Assembly: GCF_022008395.1 (NCBI RefSeq) | Contig: NZ_JAIRBB010000006.1 | Coordinates: 1 to 64,000 of the forward strand | Direction: 5' to 3' | Length of the DNA stretch: 64,000 bases | Source of the DNA: Aequorivita xiaoshiensis | GTDB taxonomy: Bacteria; Bacteroidota; Bacteroidia; Flavobacteriales; Flavobacteriaceae | In this document: positions 45,402 to 53,817 of the stretch, in pieces | Position numbering within the stretch: position 1 is the first letter of the stretch | How the letters are laid out: every line of letters begins with the position of its first letter | Program-made: the position numbers and the translations under genes | Notes under the pieces: model-generated | Told to the model about the DNA's origin: nothing | The model's input: only the letters and a program-made list of their open reading frames with translations | Databases searched by the model: none

Positions 45402-46217
45402 CTACTTCTTTCCCCAAGCTTTTAAGTCAATCATACTTTCCATTTTATCTTCGATTGAATCAGGCAAAGCAGGAAAGAAATCTATACCCGTTTTAGCTTC
45501 AATATCGTCTATGGAAACTACATATTCGTAAAAAGACTTACTACTAGGTTCGTTGGGGATCAAAAAAGCTATGGCTTTATGATTGCCATCTGTAACATCT
45601 ACAACTATTTTATAAAACTCATTAGGCACTGAAACATTTTCATAACCAATAGTTTCCATGTTTCCATTTAAAACACCTCCAGAAACCACATAAACTCCGT
45701 CGTGTTTATTTGCCCAATATCTAACCTTTTGTTCTAAACGATTCCAAATTCCAGCATTAAATGCACGGTTCTGAGGACTAACATTACTGGTTAAAAAAGT
45801 TTCATTATAAGCTTCAAAAGACATTTTTCTATCAGCAGCAGGAACTAAATGCCCGCGATCATAACCGGAGTTTTTGTAATTGCGCCAGTCTGCAGAAGTT
45901 GTTGATACCTTATTGTCTATTTCAAAATAAGGTCTTTTAAATTCATTTCTAGACAAATCGCTTTTACTAAGTTCATAGGCAACCCATTCTGCCTGCTCGT
46001 GATCTTCGGAATAGGAAAGAGTGAAATAATTGTGCTTTACTATAGCTCCAGTAGTAGATTCTGGAAGAAATGAGTCATCAAATTCTTTGGAACTTCTAAC
46101 AATTTGCGTTGATGTATCTGAAATAATATTATTATTCCCATCAAAGATATCGTCTGAATAGTACAATACAACGGTAAGAATTATAATAACTAAGGGATAA
46201 ATGTATTTTCGATTCAT
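45402..46217 (-). CDS. Membrane-anchored DNA/RNA non-specific endonuclease
   Basis: His-Me finger nuclease of the NUC1/Serratia type that cuts DNA and RNA without sequence specificity. The 271-residue protein has an N-terminal hydrophobic anchor at about 5-20, the catalytic DRGH at 120-123 and the Mg2+ ligand Asn 154 within NVSPQNRAFNAGIWNRLE. The catalytic domain is predicted on the outer face of the inner membrane or in the periplasm, suggesting nutrient scavenging or degradation of incoming DNA. It lies 80 bases downstream of the permease gene on the same strand. Confidence 0.93.
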   Translation of the reverse strand: MNRKYIYPLVIIILTVVLYYSDDIFDGNNNIISDTSTQIVRSSKEFDDSFLPESTTGAIVKHNYFTLSYSEDHEQAEWVAYELSKSDLSRNEFKRPYFEIDNKVSTTSADWRNYKNSGYDRGHLVPAADRKMSFEAYNETFLTSNVSPQNRAFNAGIWNRLEQKVRYWANKHDGVYVVSGGVLNGNMETIGYENVSVPNEFYKIVVDVTDGNHKAIAFLIPNEPSSKSFYEYVVSIDDIEAKTGIDFFPALPDSIEDKMESMIDLKAWGKK

Positions 46218-46297
46218 AAGGTCAAAAATACTATTAACTTGTAATCTTTAAAAGTTTGAAGCACTTATTCTATGAGTTATGAGTTTAAACAAAAACA

Positions 46298-47401
46298 CTA
46301 ATTCCGGACATCCATAGCATCTCTTAAAGCATTTCCGATAAGCATAAAGGCTGTAACCAAACTCATAATTGCAAGGCCTGGAATTAAAGCTAAATAAGGT
46401 TTGCCAAGAATAATATATGCGTAGTGATCTTTTATAATTCCTCCCCAACTTGGCATTGGTGGCTGAGCCCCTATCCCTAAAAATGAAAGGCCACTTTCTA
46501 TTAAGATTGCTCCCGCAAAATTGGCCGCCGAAATTATGATAACGGGCGCCATACTATTGGGCAAAATATGTTTTACTATAATTCTGAAGTCATTATAACC
46601 AAGAGCTCGAGCAGCAGTTATGTATTGCATCTGTTTTACACCCATTACCTGCCCTCTAACCACTCTTGCAACTTCTACCCACATTGTGAGACCGACAGCG
46701 ATAAAAACCTGCCAAAAACCTTTACCAAGGGCTAGGGTGATCGCTATCACTAACAATAAGGTTGGAATTGACCAAGTAACATTGATTACCCACATAATTG
46801 CTGTATCTACTTTCCCTCCAAAATACCCAGCAATTGCTCCCATTGTAATCCCAATAACTAAGGAAATAAAGACAGCTACAAACCCTATGGCAAGCGAGAT
46901 TCGAATTCCTATTAACATTCGACTAAGCAAATCACGGCCATATTTATCTGTTCCGAGATAGAATTTCTTTTCTGAAATGTATTTGTTAGGAATTTCCTTC
47001 ACCGATGAAACATCAGGAAAAAGTGATATTGAATATTCCTTTTGAAGTCCATCAGTTCCATCAGGAGTATATTCCGTTATCTCGATAGCATTAGACTTCA
47101 ACGAATAATCTGAAATAGGAATTTCAGTATTCGCATTCTTTTCACCAAAAAAGAATACTGAAATTTGGTTTTGATCTTCTAAGGCAACAGGAATTGTAAG
47201 CATTTGCACTGAAAACCCAGGGTTTTTAGAATGAATTGACAAGTGCATTTGATTGGCATTTTGTGAATTATCCGGTGCCAATGCGTAGGCGAATATGGCT
47301 ATTAAAACACAAAACATTAAAAACCCCAAACTGAAAACGCCCCAAAAGTTCTTTTTAAACTTATGAAGCGCTATTTGTGTTAATGAGGTTGAATTTTTCA
47401 C
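46298..47401 (-). CDS. Dipeptide/oligopeptide-type ABC transporter permease (DppC/OppC-like)
   Basis: Inner-membrane permease of the binding-protein-dependent type. The 367 residues have an N-terminal TM helix (about 18-40), a first periplasmic segment of about 130 residues, and the conserved FYLGTDKYGRDLLSRMLIGIRISL followed by five helices. The EAA loop contains AARALGYNDFRIIVKHILPN. It is about 65 residues longer than E. coli DppC, all in the first periplasmic loop. No partner permease, ATPase or binding protein is adjacent in the window, so it is an orphan gene here. Confidence 0.9.
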   Translation of the reverse strand: MKNSTSLTQIALHKFKKNFWGVFSLGFLMFCVLIAIFAYALAPDNSQNANQMHLSIHSKNPGFSVQMLTIPVALEDQNQISVFFFGEKNANTEIPISDYSLKSNAIEITEYTPDGTDGLQKEYSISLFPDVSSVKEIPNKYISEKKFYLGTDKYGRDLLSRMLIGIRISLAIGFVAVFISLVIGITMGAIAGYFGGKVDTAIMWVINVTWSIPTLLLVIAITLALGKGFWQVFIAVGLTMWVEVARVVRGQVMGVKQMQYITAARALGYNDFRIIVKHILPNSMAPVIIISAANFAGAILIESGLSFLGIGAQPPMPSWGGIIKDHYAYIILGKPYLALIPGLAIMSLVTAFMLIGNALRDAMDVRN

Positions 47402-47443
47402 GTTTCAAATTTACTGAAAATTTTAGGTGAATGACCATAAAAA

Positions 47444-47474
47444 AACCTACAAGGTTTTTGAAATCTTGTAGGTT
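47444..47474 (-). terminator. prc intrinsic terminator
   Basis: AACCTACAAG (47444-47453) pairs with CTTGTAGGTT (47465-47474) around an 11-base loop; on the minus strand a T-run follows. It lies 30 bases after the prc stop codon. Confidence 0.85.
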
Positions 47475-47503
47475 CTAATTCTATTTTAAAAAACTAGAAA
47501 GTG

Positions 47504-49714
47504 TTAGTTTTTAATATCTGCTACCTTTCTAGCCTTAATATTATTAAGTTTTAAATCTTCCAGCACATGGATAGCTTCTTCAACATAAATATCTTTACTT
47601 AAGTTTTTATGCCATCGCTTACGTTTTTCTGAAAGCGTTGTATCTTGTTTCATCAGTTCAACTTCATAAGGCAAAGATTTAAAAGTTAGCTTATTATCAT
47701 ACTCATCAATTGCATCAAAACGCTTACTTATTTCCTTACGTTTTTCAATTTCGGCAGTATAATCATTATAGTTAAGGTTTACTTCCTTTTCATCTCTGCG
47801 ATCCTTAATCCATTTCGCATTTTCGTCTATTAGTTGCAACTGCTCATTTTTAGCCATTCTAGCCTTACTGTTATCAATGGTTTCTTGAAAACCTATATAA
47901 CCATCCCAAATATCATACTTAGCCGCATCAATTTTATCATAAGGTAGTGGGTTTTGGTAATCACGCTCCCCTATATCGATATAACTATATCGATCTGGCA
48001 TAACAACATCACTATTCACACCTTCTAACTGTGTTGAACCCCCGTTAACTCGATAGAATTTTTGTGATGTAATTTTTATTGCTCCTAAGTCTCCTACATC
48101 ATTATTTCTAACCCATTGATTTAAATCAACAACATTTTGCACGGTACCTTTTCCGTATGTCTGTTTACTACCAATAACAATAGCTCTTTTATAATCTTGC
48201 ATGGCAGCAGCTAAAATTTCTGAGGCTGACGCAGAGAGTTCATTTACCAAAATTACCAAAGGTCCGTCCCATACAATTTCATTACTTTCATCTTCTAAAA
48301 CCTCTTTTTTACCTGCTGAAGAAACCTGAACAATTGGTCCTTTCTTAATAAATAACCCAGCAATATCCACAGCAGTTCTAAGTGATCCTCCACCGTTATT
48401 TCGAAGGTCTAACACCAGCCCTTCCATTCCTTGTTCTTTTAAGCGAAGAATTTCTTTTTTAACATCGGAAGCAGCATTGCGCTCTTTATAGTTATCCATG
48501 TCGAAATAAAACTGAGGCAAATTGATAAGTCCAAATTTGCGACCGTTATTTTCTATATATGAAGATTTAGCATACGTTTCTTCAAGTTCAACTACATCGC
48601 GAGTAATAACCTTGTCAGAAATAGTTCCATCAACGTTTTTTACAGTAAGTGTAACGTTAGTTCCTTTAGGACCCTTAATTAGCTTTACAGCATCATCTAT
48701 ACGCATACCAACTATGCTTACAGATTCATTTTCTCCTTCTTGCTTAACTTTAAGGATAGCATCACCAACTTCAATTTGTTCACTTCTCCAAGCTGGTCCT
48801 CCACTTATAACCTCAATTACCGTTATATAATCATTTTTCTTTTGAAGTCTAGCCCCAATTCCTTCTAATTTTCCAGACATTTGAAGGTCGAAGCGATCTT
48901 TATCTGGCGGTGCAAAATAATTGCTATGTGGGTCAAACTCTTCAACAATAGTATTTAAATAAATTGCAAAATAATCCTTACGCACAAGATCTTTTGTGAA
49001 ATCGAAATATTCATCTAATGAAGTCTTTGTTGTTTCTCTAGCCTTTTGCTCTAGCTCAGCCATAGATTTTGGCTCGAATGGAGCTTCAGAAGTTTTACTC
49101 GATTTTTCTTCATTTTCGTCATCACTATTTTCCCCTTCCGCATTATTCTCGTTATCGGACTTATCTAAGGCTTTTTGTTTCGTTTTTTGCTCTTCAACAT
49201 AGTCGTAATAACTAGAAAGTGTTGTAAACTTTAACTGCTGTTCCCACCGAGCTTTTAGAGCTTTGGGTGACGTTGCATATTCAATATTATCGTAATCTAC
49301 ATTAATAGTTTCTTTTTTATCGAAATTGAAAGGCTTGTCTAAAACTTCTGGGTAGATTTTCTTTACATCTTCCATTCGTTCTTGGAAGCGATTATATACT
49401 AAATTGAAAAAAGATAAATCTTTATTCTTTATTTGGTCGTCAATTTCGGTTTTGTACTTACTGAACTCTTCAATATCTGAAGCTAAAAAGTATCGTTTTA
49501 AAGGATCAAGGCCTTTAATGAAATTTTCAAAAACATCAGCCGAAAAAGCATCGTCGATAGCCTTTGGGTCGTAGTGCCCTTTTTCAAGAACATAAGTTAT
49601 AAGATCGAGTAGTAATTTATCTTTATCCGGGTTTTCAAATTCTTTAGTAGTGAAACTGCAAGAAGCTACAGAAACAAAAACTGCCAAAAATAAAACTTTA
49701 AAATTCTTTTTCAT
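47504..49714 (-). CDS. prc: C-terminal processing peptidase (Prc/Tsp family) lipoprotein
   Basis: Periplasmic serine protease of family S41 that degrades or trims proteins from their C-termini. I start at MKKNFKVLF (49714); numbering below is from the ATG three codons upstream at 49723. It has a lipobox ending SVASC (Cys 22), a long helical N-terminal region with an acidic Glu/Asp/Asn-rich insert at about 185-215, a PDZ domain (about 285-370), and the catalytic domain with Ser 499 (SASASEI) and Lys 525 (YGKGTVQ). A C-terminal DUF3340-like helical region follows. The length matches E. coli Prc. Confidence 0.95.
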   Translation of the reverse strand: MKKNFKVLFLAVFVSVASCSFTTKEFENPDKDKLLLDLITYVLEKGHYDPKAIDDAFSADVFENFIKGLDPLKRYFLASDIEEFSKYKTEIDDQIKNKDLSFFNLVYNRFQERMEDVKKIYPEVLDKPFNFDKKETINVDYDNIEYATSPKALKARWEQQLKFTTLSSYYDYVEEQKTKQKALDKSDNENNAEGENSDDENEEKSSKTSEAPFEPKSMAELEQKARETTKTSLDEYFDFTKDLVRKDYFAIYLNTIVEEFDPHSNYFAPPDKDRFDLQMSGKLEGIGARLQKKNDYITVIEVISGGPAWRSEQIEVGDAILKVKQEGENESVSIVGMRIDDAVKLIKGPKGTNVTLTVKNVDGTISDKVITRDVVELEETYAKSSYIENNGRKFGLINLPQFYFDMDNYKERNAASDVKKEILRLKEQGMEGLVLDLRNNGGGSLRTAVDIAGLFIKKGPIVQVSSAGKKEVLEDESNEIVWDGPLVILVNELSASASEILAAAMQDYKRAIVIGSKQTYGKGTVQNVVDLNQWVRNNDVGDLGAIKITSQKFYRVNGGSTQLEGVNSDVVMPDRYSYIDIGERDYQNPLPYDKIDAAKYDIWDGYIGFQETIDNSKARMAKNEQLQLIDENAKWIKDRRDEKEVNLNYNDYTAEIEKRKEISKRFDAIDEYDNKLTFKSLPYEVELMKQDTTLSEKRKRWHKNLSKDIYVEEAIHVLEDLKLNNIKARKVADIKN

Positions 49715-49856
49715 TATCCGCATAATAAGGGTGTTGATTTAAGAGTGTCTAAATTATATAAAAAACCGTGCCATTAAACTATTTTGCTACTAATATTTTG
49801 TTAAACAGCCATTATTGATTGAGAAACCAGGATTCTTATTTCAAATTTAATAAATG

Positions 49857-49864
49857 TACTTTTG
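49857..49864 (+). promoter_or_regulatory. TAnnTTTG -7 element of surE
   Basis: TACTTTTG is 20 bases upstream of the surE ATG. The -33 element is not evident. Confidence 0.5.
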
Positions 49865-49884
49865 TGTCTTCAAAATTTTAAAGA

Positions 49885-50664
49885 ATGATAAACAAAAAAC
49901 CACTTATTTTAGTAACCAATGACGACGGAATTAACGCTCCTGGCATAAGAGCATTAATTGAGGTTATGAATACTTTAGGGGACGTTTGTGTGGTTGCACC
50001 AGATTCTCCACAAAGTGGAATGGGACACGCTATTACCATAAACGATGCGCTGTACTGCAATCGTATAAATATAAGTAAAGACGAGCCACAAGAAGAATAT
50101 AGCTGTAGCGGTACTCCTGTTGACTGTGTAAAAATTGCAGTTAATGAAATTTTAGATCGAAAACCTGATTTATGCGTTAGTGGTATTAACCACGGAAGTA
50201 ATTCGTCTATCAATGTTATTTACAGCGGGACCATGAGCGCAGCAGTTGAAGCAGGAACTACCGGAATACCGTCTATTGGTTTTTCATTATTAGATTATTC
50301 GTTAGAAGCTAATTTTGAGGCATCAAAGAAAATTGTAAAAACCATTGCTGAACAAACGCTTAAAAACGGACTTCCTAATGGAGTGGTTTTAAATGTAAAT
50401 ATCCCAAAGCTTAATTCTACTGAAATAAAAGGGATAAAAGTTTGCCGTCAAGCAAATGCCTATTGGCAGGAAAAATTCGATAAACGCACTAATCCCCTAG
50501 GAAGGGATTACTATTGGCTTTCTGGGGAATTTGTTAATCAAGATAAAGGACAAGATACAGATGAATGGGCTTTGGAAAATGGATATGTTTCAATTGTACC
50601 AGTTCAATACGATTTAACAGCCCACCATGCTATTAAAGAAATTAATTCTTGGGAATTACAGTAA
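49885..50664 (+). CDS. surE: 5'/3'-nucleotidase SurE
   Basis: Metal-dependent phosphatase acting on nucleoside monophosphates, linked to stationary-phase survival. The 259-residue protein shows the N-terminal metal site LVTNDDGINAPGI (Asp 13, Asp 14), the APDSPQSGMGHAIT loop, CSGTPVDCVKIA, SGINHGSN and YSGTMSAAVEA. It diverges from prc and is followed by a small membrane protein and coaD on the same strand. Confidence 0.96.
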   Translation: MINKKPLILVTNDDGINAPGIRALIEVMNTLGDVCVVAPDSPQSGMGHAITINDALYCNRINISKDEPQEEYSCSGTPVDCVKIAVNEILDRKPDLCVSGINHGSNSSINVIYSGTMSAAVEAGTTGIPSIGFSLLDYSLEANFEASKKIVKTIAEQTLKNGLPNGVVLNVNIPKLNSTEIKGIKVCRQANAYWQEKFDKRTNPLGRDYYWLSGEFVNQDKGQDTDEWALENGYVSIVPVQYDLTAHHAIKEINSWELQ

Positions 50665-50732
50665 AACCTATTGGAAGTAAAACACTAGATAATTAGTGAT
50701 AGTATAATTGTTATAATATTTAGATACAACGA

Positions 50733-51020
50733 ATGAAACCACACGTAAAAGAAATTTTAATAGGACTAATAATAGGGTTACTAGCAAATGTTGCAGGAAC
50801 CTATCTATATATCTTCTTTTTTTCTGACTTAGATATTGAGGATACAATTAAAGCTGCATTAGCCAATGATTTTTTAGGTAGCTTAATCGCTTTAGGAGCT
50901 ATATTAAATTTAATAGTTTTCTTTATTTATCTAAAGAAAAACCAAGTTTATAGAGCAAGAGGGGTTGTTATGGCAACAGTAATTGCCGCATTAGTTATTT
51001 TATACACAAAGTTTCTATAA
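50733..51020 (+). CDS. Small membrane protein of unknown function between surE and coaD
   Basis: A 95-residue protein with three predicted membrane helices at about 7-30, 45-65 and 76-94 and short polar loops (DLDIEDT, KKNQVYRARG). I recognise no functional motif. Similar small proteins occur at the same place between surE and coaD in other Flavobacteriaceae, as far as I recall, which argues that it is a real gene. Gaps are 68 bases to surE and 69 to coaD. Confidence 0.75.
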   Translation: MKPHVKEILIGLIIGLLANVAGTYLYIFFFSDLDIEDTIKAALANDFLGSLIALGAILNLIVFFIYLKKNQVYRARGVVMATVIAALVILYTKFL

Positions 51021-51089
51021 AATTATAGCGAGTTTTTCTTTAACTCATTAACTTAGTAATTCAATAACTCAATTATAAAATTCAATAGA

Positions 51090-51545
51090 ATGAGACGTGC
51101 AGTATTTCCTGGAACTTTCGACCCTATTACACTTGGACACTTAGACATTATTAATCGTGCACTACCCTTATTTGATGAAATAATTATTGCTATTGGTGTT
51201 AATGCCGACAAAAAAACAATGTTTACTTTGGAAGAACGCTTGAAGTTTATTGAAGACATTTTTAAAGATCAAAAAAAGATAAGCGTTGAAAGTTATTCTG
51301 GTTTAACAGCTAAATATTGTAAAGAGAAGGGTGCTCAATTTATTGTTCGTGGTTTGCGAAATACTACCGATTTAAATTACGAGCAGCCAATAGCTCAGAC
51401 CAATTACCAGATGGCGAATGTTGAAACTATATTTTTAATCTGTTCTCCTGAAGTTTCTAATATCTCATCTACAATAGTTAGAGATGTTATGCGAAATGAT
51501 GGAGATTACTCTAAGTTAGTTCCTACTTCAGTAAAAAGTAAATAA
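51090..51545 (+). CDS. coaD: Phosphopantetheine adenylyltransferase
   Basis: Adenylyl transfer from ATP to 4'-phosphopantetheine, the penultimate step of coenzyme A synthesis. The 151-residue nucleotidyltransferase has AVFPGTFDPITLGHLDII at the N-terminus (TxGH motif), RGLRNTTDLNYE in the middle and the ISSTIVRD signature near the C-terminus. It converges on rpsT with a shared terminator. Confidence 0.97.
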   Translation: MRRAVFPGTFDPITLGHLDIINRALPLFDEIIIAIGVNADKKTMFTLEERLKFIEDIFKDQKKISVESYSGLTAKYCKEKGAQFIVRGLRNTTDLNYEQPIAQTNYQMANVETIFLICSPEVSNISSTIVRDVMRNDGDYSKLVPTSVKSK

Positions 51546-51587
51546 AGTAGCAGTTTTTTAACAAAAGAATCAAATTTAAATAATAAA

Positions 51588-51617
51588 AAAACCCTTTCAG
51601 TTTCCTGAAAGGGTTTT
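51588..51617. terminator. bidirectional terminator between coaD and rpsT
   Basis: AAAACCCTTTCAG (51588-51600) pairs perfectly with CTGAAAGGGTTTT (51605-51617) around a TTTC loop, with A-runs on the left and T-rich sequence on the right. It serves both convergent genes. Confidence 0.9.
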
Positions 51618-51639
51618 AAAAATTTTAATTAACTTAGAA

Positions 51640-51891
51640 TTAAAGCGCAGCTACATGCTTAGCCATATTCGACTTCAAGTTAGAAGCTTTATTCGAATGA
51701 ATAATATTCTTCTTAGCCAATTTGTCGATCATAGAAACAATTGAAGGGAACATTTTCTCAGCTTCTGCCTTATCAGAAAGCTCCTGAAATCTCTTCATGG
51801 CATTACGAGCAGTTTTGTGCTGGTAACGGTTACGCAAGCGTTTAGCCTCGTTGCTTCTAATTCTCTTTAATGCTGACTTGTGATTTGCCAT
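51640..51891 (-). CDS. rpsT: 30S ribosomal protein S20
   Basis: Helical small-subunit protein binding 16S rRNA, 83 residues. The sequence begins MANHKSALKRIRSNEAKR and contains NRYQHKTARNAMKRF and AKKNIIHSNKASNLKSNMAKHV, all typical of S20. It lies 28 bases downstream of tRNA-Glu on the same strand and is probably cotranscribed from the tRNA promoter. Confidence 0.97.
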   Translation of the reverse strand: MANHKSALKRIRSNEAKRLRNRYQHKTARNAMKRFQELSDKAEAEKMFPSIVSMIDKLAKKNIIHSNKASNLKSNMAKHVAAL

Positions 51892-51919
51892 TGTATTTTT
51901 ATTTAATTCTAAATTTTTG

Positions 51920-51991
51920 TAGTCCGTAGGGGAATCGAACCCCTGTTACCAGGATGAAAACCTGGCGTCCTAACCCCTAGACGAACGGACC
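51920..51991 (-). tRNA. tRNA-Glu (anticodon TTC)
   Basis: A complete 72-base cloverleaf on the minus strand. The acceptor arm is GGTCCGT with ACGGACT and discriminator A. The anticodon stem is CCAGG/CCTGG with loop TTTTCAT, giving anticodon TTC. The T arm is AGGGG-TTCGATT-CCCCT. The CCA end is not encoded (CAA follows). It is upstream of rpsT and has a near-perfect promoter beginning 22 bases before its 5' end. Confidence 0.97.
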
Positions 51992-52070
51992 ATTACATTG
52001 TTTAATGCGGGTGCAAAAATACACCTTTTTTTTAATGTTCCAAATCCTTTTTAAAAAATTTTTAAAATTT
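51992..52070 (-). repeat. promoter module copy 1 (tRNA-Glu proximal)
   Basis: About 80 bases directly upstream of tRNA-Glu that recur as copy 2 at 52161-52241. The shared core is ATGCGGGTGCAAAAATA followed by C/T-rich and A/T-rich segments. On the minus strand it holds TATTTTTG (plus-strand 52014-52021) and TTTG (52041-52044) separated by 19 bases, a textbook flavobacterial promoter. Confidence 0.75.
52014..52044 (-). promoter_or_regulatory. promoter of tRNA-Glu and rpsT
   Basis: On the minus strand TTTG (52041-52044), 19 bases, then TATTTTTG (52014-52021) followed by C. Both elements and the spacing match the TTTG/TAnnTTTG consensus, the strongest promoter in the window. Confidence 0.8.
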
Positions 52071-52160
52071 TGATTCGGATTATAAAAAAGAACTTTTTTT
52101 AATCAATCTCTCCAGTTCGAAAACAAAACTAATTGTCTAAAATAACCAGTTTAATTGTGC

Positions 52161-52241
52161 ATTACATTTTCAAATGCGGGTGCAAAAATATACCTTTTTT
52201 TCAATACTCCAAAATGTTTTGAAAAAATTTTTGAAAAAATT
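52161..52241 (-). repeat. promoter module copy 2 (orphan)
   Basis: Near-duplicate of 51992-52070, about 169 bases further from tRNA-Glu and abutting the proS stop codon. The similarity to copy 1 stops on the left at ATTACATT, exactly where copy 1 meets the tRNA 5' end. No tRNA follows it; the 80 bases at 52080-52160 fold into nothing recognisable. Confidence 0.7.
52183..52213 (-). promoter_or_regulatory. orphan promoter in module copy 2
   Basis: On the minus strand TTTG (52210-52213), 19 bases, then TATTTTTG (52183-52190) followed by C: identical elements and spacing to the tRNA-Glu promoter. Its transcript would run through the second promoter into tRNA-Glu and rpsT. Confidence 0.65.
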
Positions 52242-53715
52242 AATACGCTTTTGCAAAAAGCACCTTTCCAGTCGATGGTTTACCTGTAACCATACAAGTT
52301 CCCACTACTTTCTCCCCTTCTAAAGGAATACATCTAATTGTAGCTTTTGTTTCGTTTTTAATTTTCTCTTCAGTTTCTATAGTACCATCCCAATGGGCTA
52401 GTACAAAACCTCCTTTAGTCTCTAAAACCTCTTTAAACTCTTCGTATGAAGACACCTCGGTTGTATTTTCTGTTCTGTGGGCGACAGCCTTATCAAAAAG
52501 ATTTTTTTGAATTTCATCCATTAAAGCCTTCACCTTCTCAACTACATCTTCATTAGAGATAAATTCTTTTGTTAATGTATCTCTTCTTGCCAACTCCACA
52601 GTACCCTTTTCAACATCTCTAGGACCAATTGCAATACGTACAGGAACTCCTTTTAATTCGTATTCATTAAACTTCCAACCTGGCTTTTGGGTATCGCGAT
52701 TATCATATTTTACTCTAATACCTTGCGACCTAAGTTTCTTCATTAATTCTAAAGCAACTTCGTTTACTGCTTCAAATTCTTCATCTTTTCTATAAATAGG
52801 AACGATTACAACTTGATCTGGAGCCAAATTTGGAGGCAATACCAATCCGTTGTCATCACTATGCGTCATAACTAAAGCCCCCATTAAACGTGTAGACACA
52901 CCCCAAGATGTAGCCCATACGTAATCTAACGCACCATCTTTTGCGGCAAATTTCACATCAAAAGCCTTAGCAAAATTCTGACCTAAAAAGTGAGATGTTC
53001 CTGCTTGTAGCGCCTTTCCGTCCTGCATTAAAGCTTCAATACAATAAGTTTCTAAAGCACCCGCAAAGCGTTCACTTTCAGTTTTAGTTCCTTTTACTAC
53101 TGGAATAGCCATATAGTTTTGTGCAAAGTCGGAATATACATTCATCATTTGTTCTGCTTCTGCTATAGCTTCTTTTTTAGTGGCGTGAGCAGTATGCCCT
53201 TCTTGCCATAAAAACTCAGCAGTACGTAAAAACAAACGTGTACGCATTTCCCATCGCACCACATTTGCCCATTGGTTTATCAATAAAGGTAAATCTCTAT
53301 AAGATTGAATCCATTTTCTATAGGTATCCCAAATAATAGTTTCCGATGTTGGGCGCACGATTAACTCCTCTTCTAACTTAGCATCCGGATCTACAACAAT
53401 TCCGCTTCCATCCTCAGCATTCTTTAATCTATAATGAGTAACAACTGCACATTCTTTAGCAAATCCGTCAACGTGACTTGCCTCTTTACTAAAATAAGAT
53501 TTTGGTATGAATAATGGGAAATAAGCATTTTGATGTCCTGTTTCTTTAAACATTCTATCCAATTCTGCTTGCATACGCTCCCATATTGCATAACCGTACG
53601 GTTTAATAACCATACTTCCTCTTACTCCAGAGTTTTCTGCTAAATCAGCTTTGATTACCAGTTCGTTATACCATTTTGAGTAATCCTCTTCGCGTGTCGT
53701 TAATTTCTTTGCCAT
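52240..53715 (-). CDS. proS: Prolyl-tRNA synthetase (archaeal/eukaryotic type, ProS type 3)
   Basis: Class II synthetase charging tRNA-Pro. At 491 residues it is the short type without the editing insertion of E. coli ProS. Class II motifs are seen in [25 protein letters not shown] (motif 2) and the preceding [10 protein letters not shown]. The anticodon-binding domain begins near [12 protein letters not shown], and the C-terminal extension typical of type 3 ends in [15 protein letters not shown]. This type is the usual one in Bacteroidota. It diverges from the lipoprotein gene at 53818. Confidence 0.96.
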   Translation of the reverse strand: MAKKLTTREEDYSKWYNELVIKADLAENSGVRGSMVIKPYGYAIWERMQAELDRMFKETGHQNAYFPLFIPKSYFSKEASHVDGFAKECAVVTHYRLKNAEDGSGIVVDPDAKLEEELIVRPTSETIIWDTYRKWIQSYRDLPLLINQWANVVRWEMRTRLFLRTAEFLWQEGHTAHATKKEAIAEAEQMMNVYSDFAQNYMAIPVVKGTKTESERFAGALETYCIEALMQDGKALQAGTSHFLGQNFAKAFDVKFAAKDGALDYVWATSWGVSTRLMGALVMTHSDDNGLVLPPNLAPDQVVIVPIYRKDEEFEAVNEVALELMKKLRSQGIRVKYDNRDTQKPGWKFNEYELKGVPVRIAIGPRDVEKGTVELARRDTLTKEFISNEDVVEKVKALMDEIQKNLFDKAVAHRTENTTEVSSYEEFKEVLETKGGFVLAHWDGTIETEEKIKNETKATIRCIPLEGEKVVGTCMVTGKPSTGKVLFAKAY

Positions 53716-53817
53716 AGGCCGGGTTTTGGCACAAAAGTTGCACCTATGTTAAATGATTAGTTATTGTCCGCAAAACTACTTATTTTTATAATGTCCAACA
53801 ATTAAATTACCCAAGAT

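Noticed and set aside
52080-52160. A second tRNA gene between the duplicated promoters
   Set aside because: A TTCGAAA stretch is present, but no acceptor, D or anticodon arm can be paired, so at most it is a relic.
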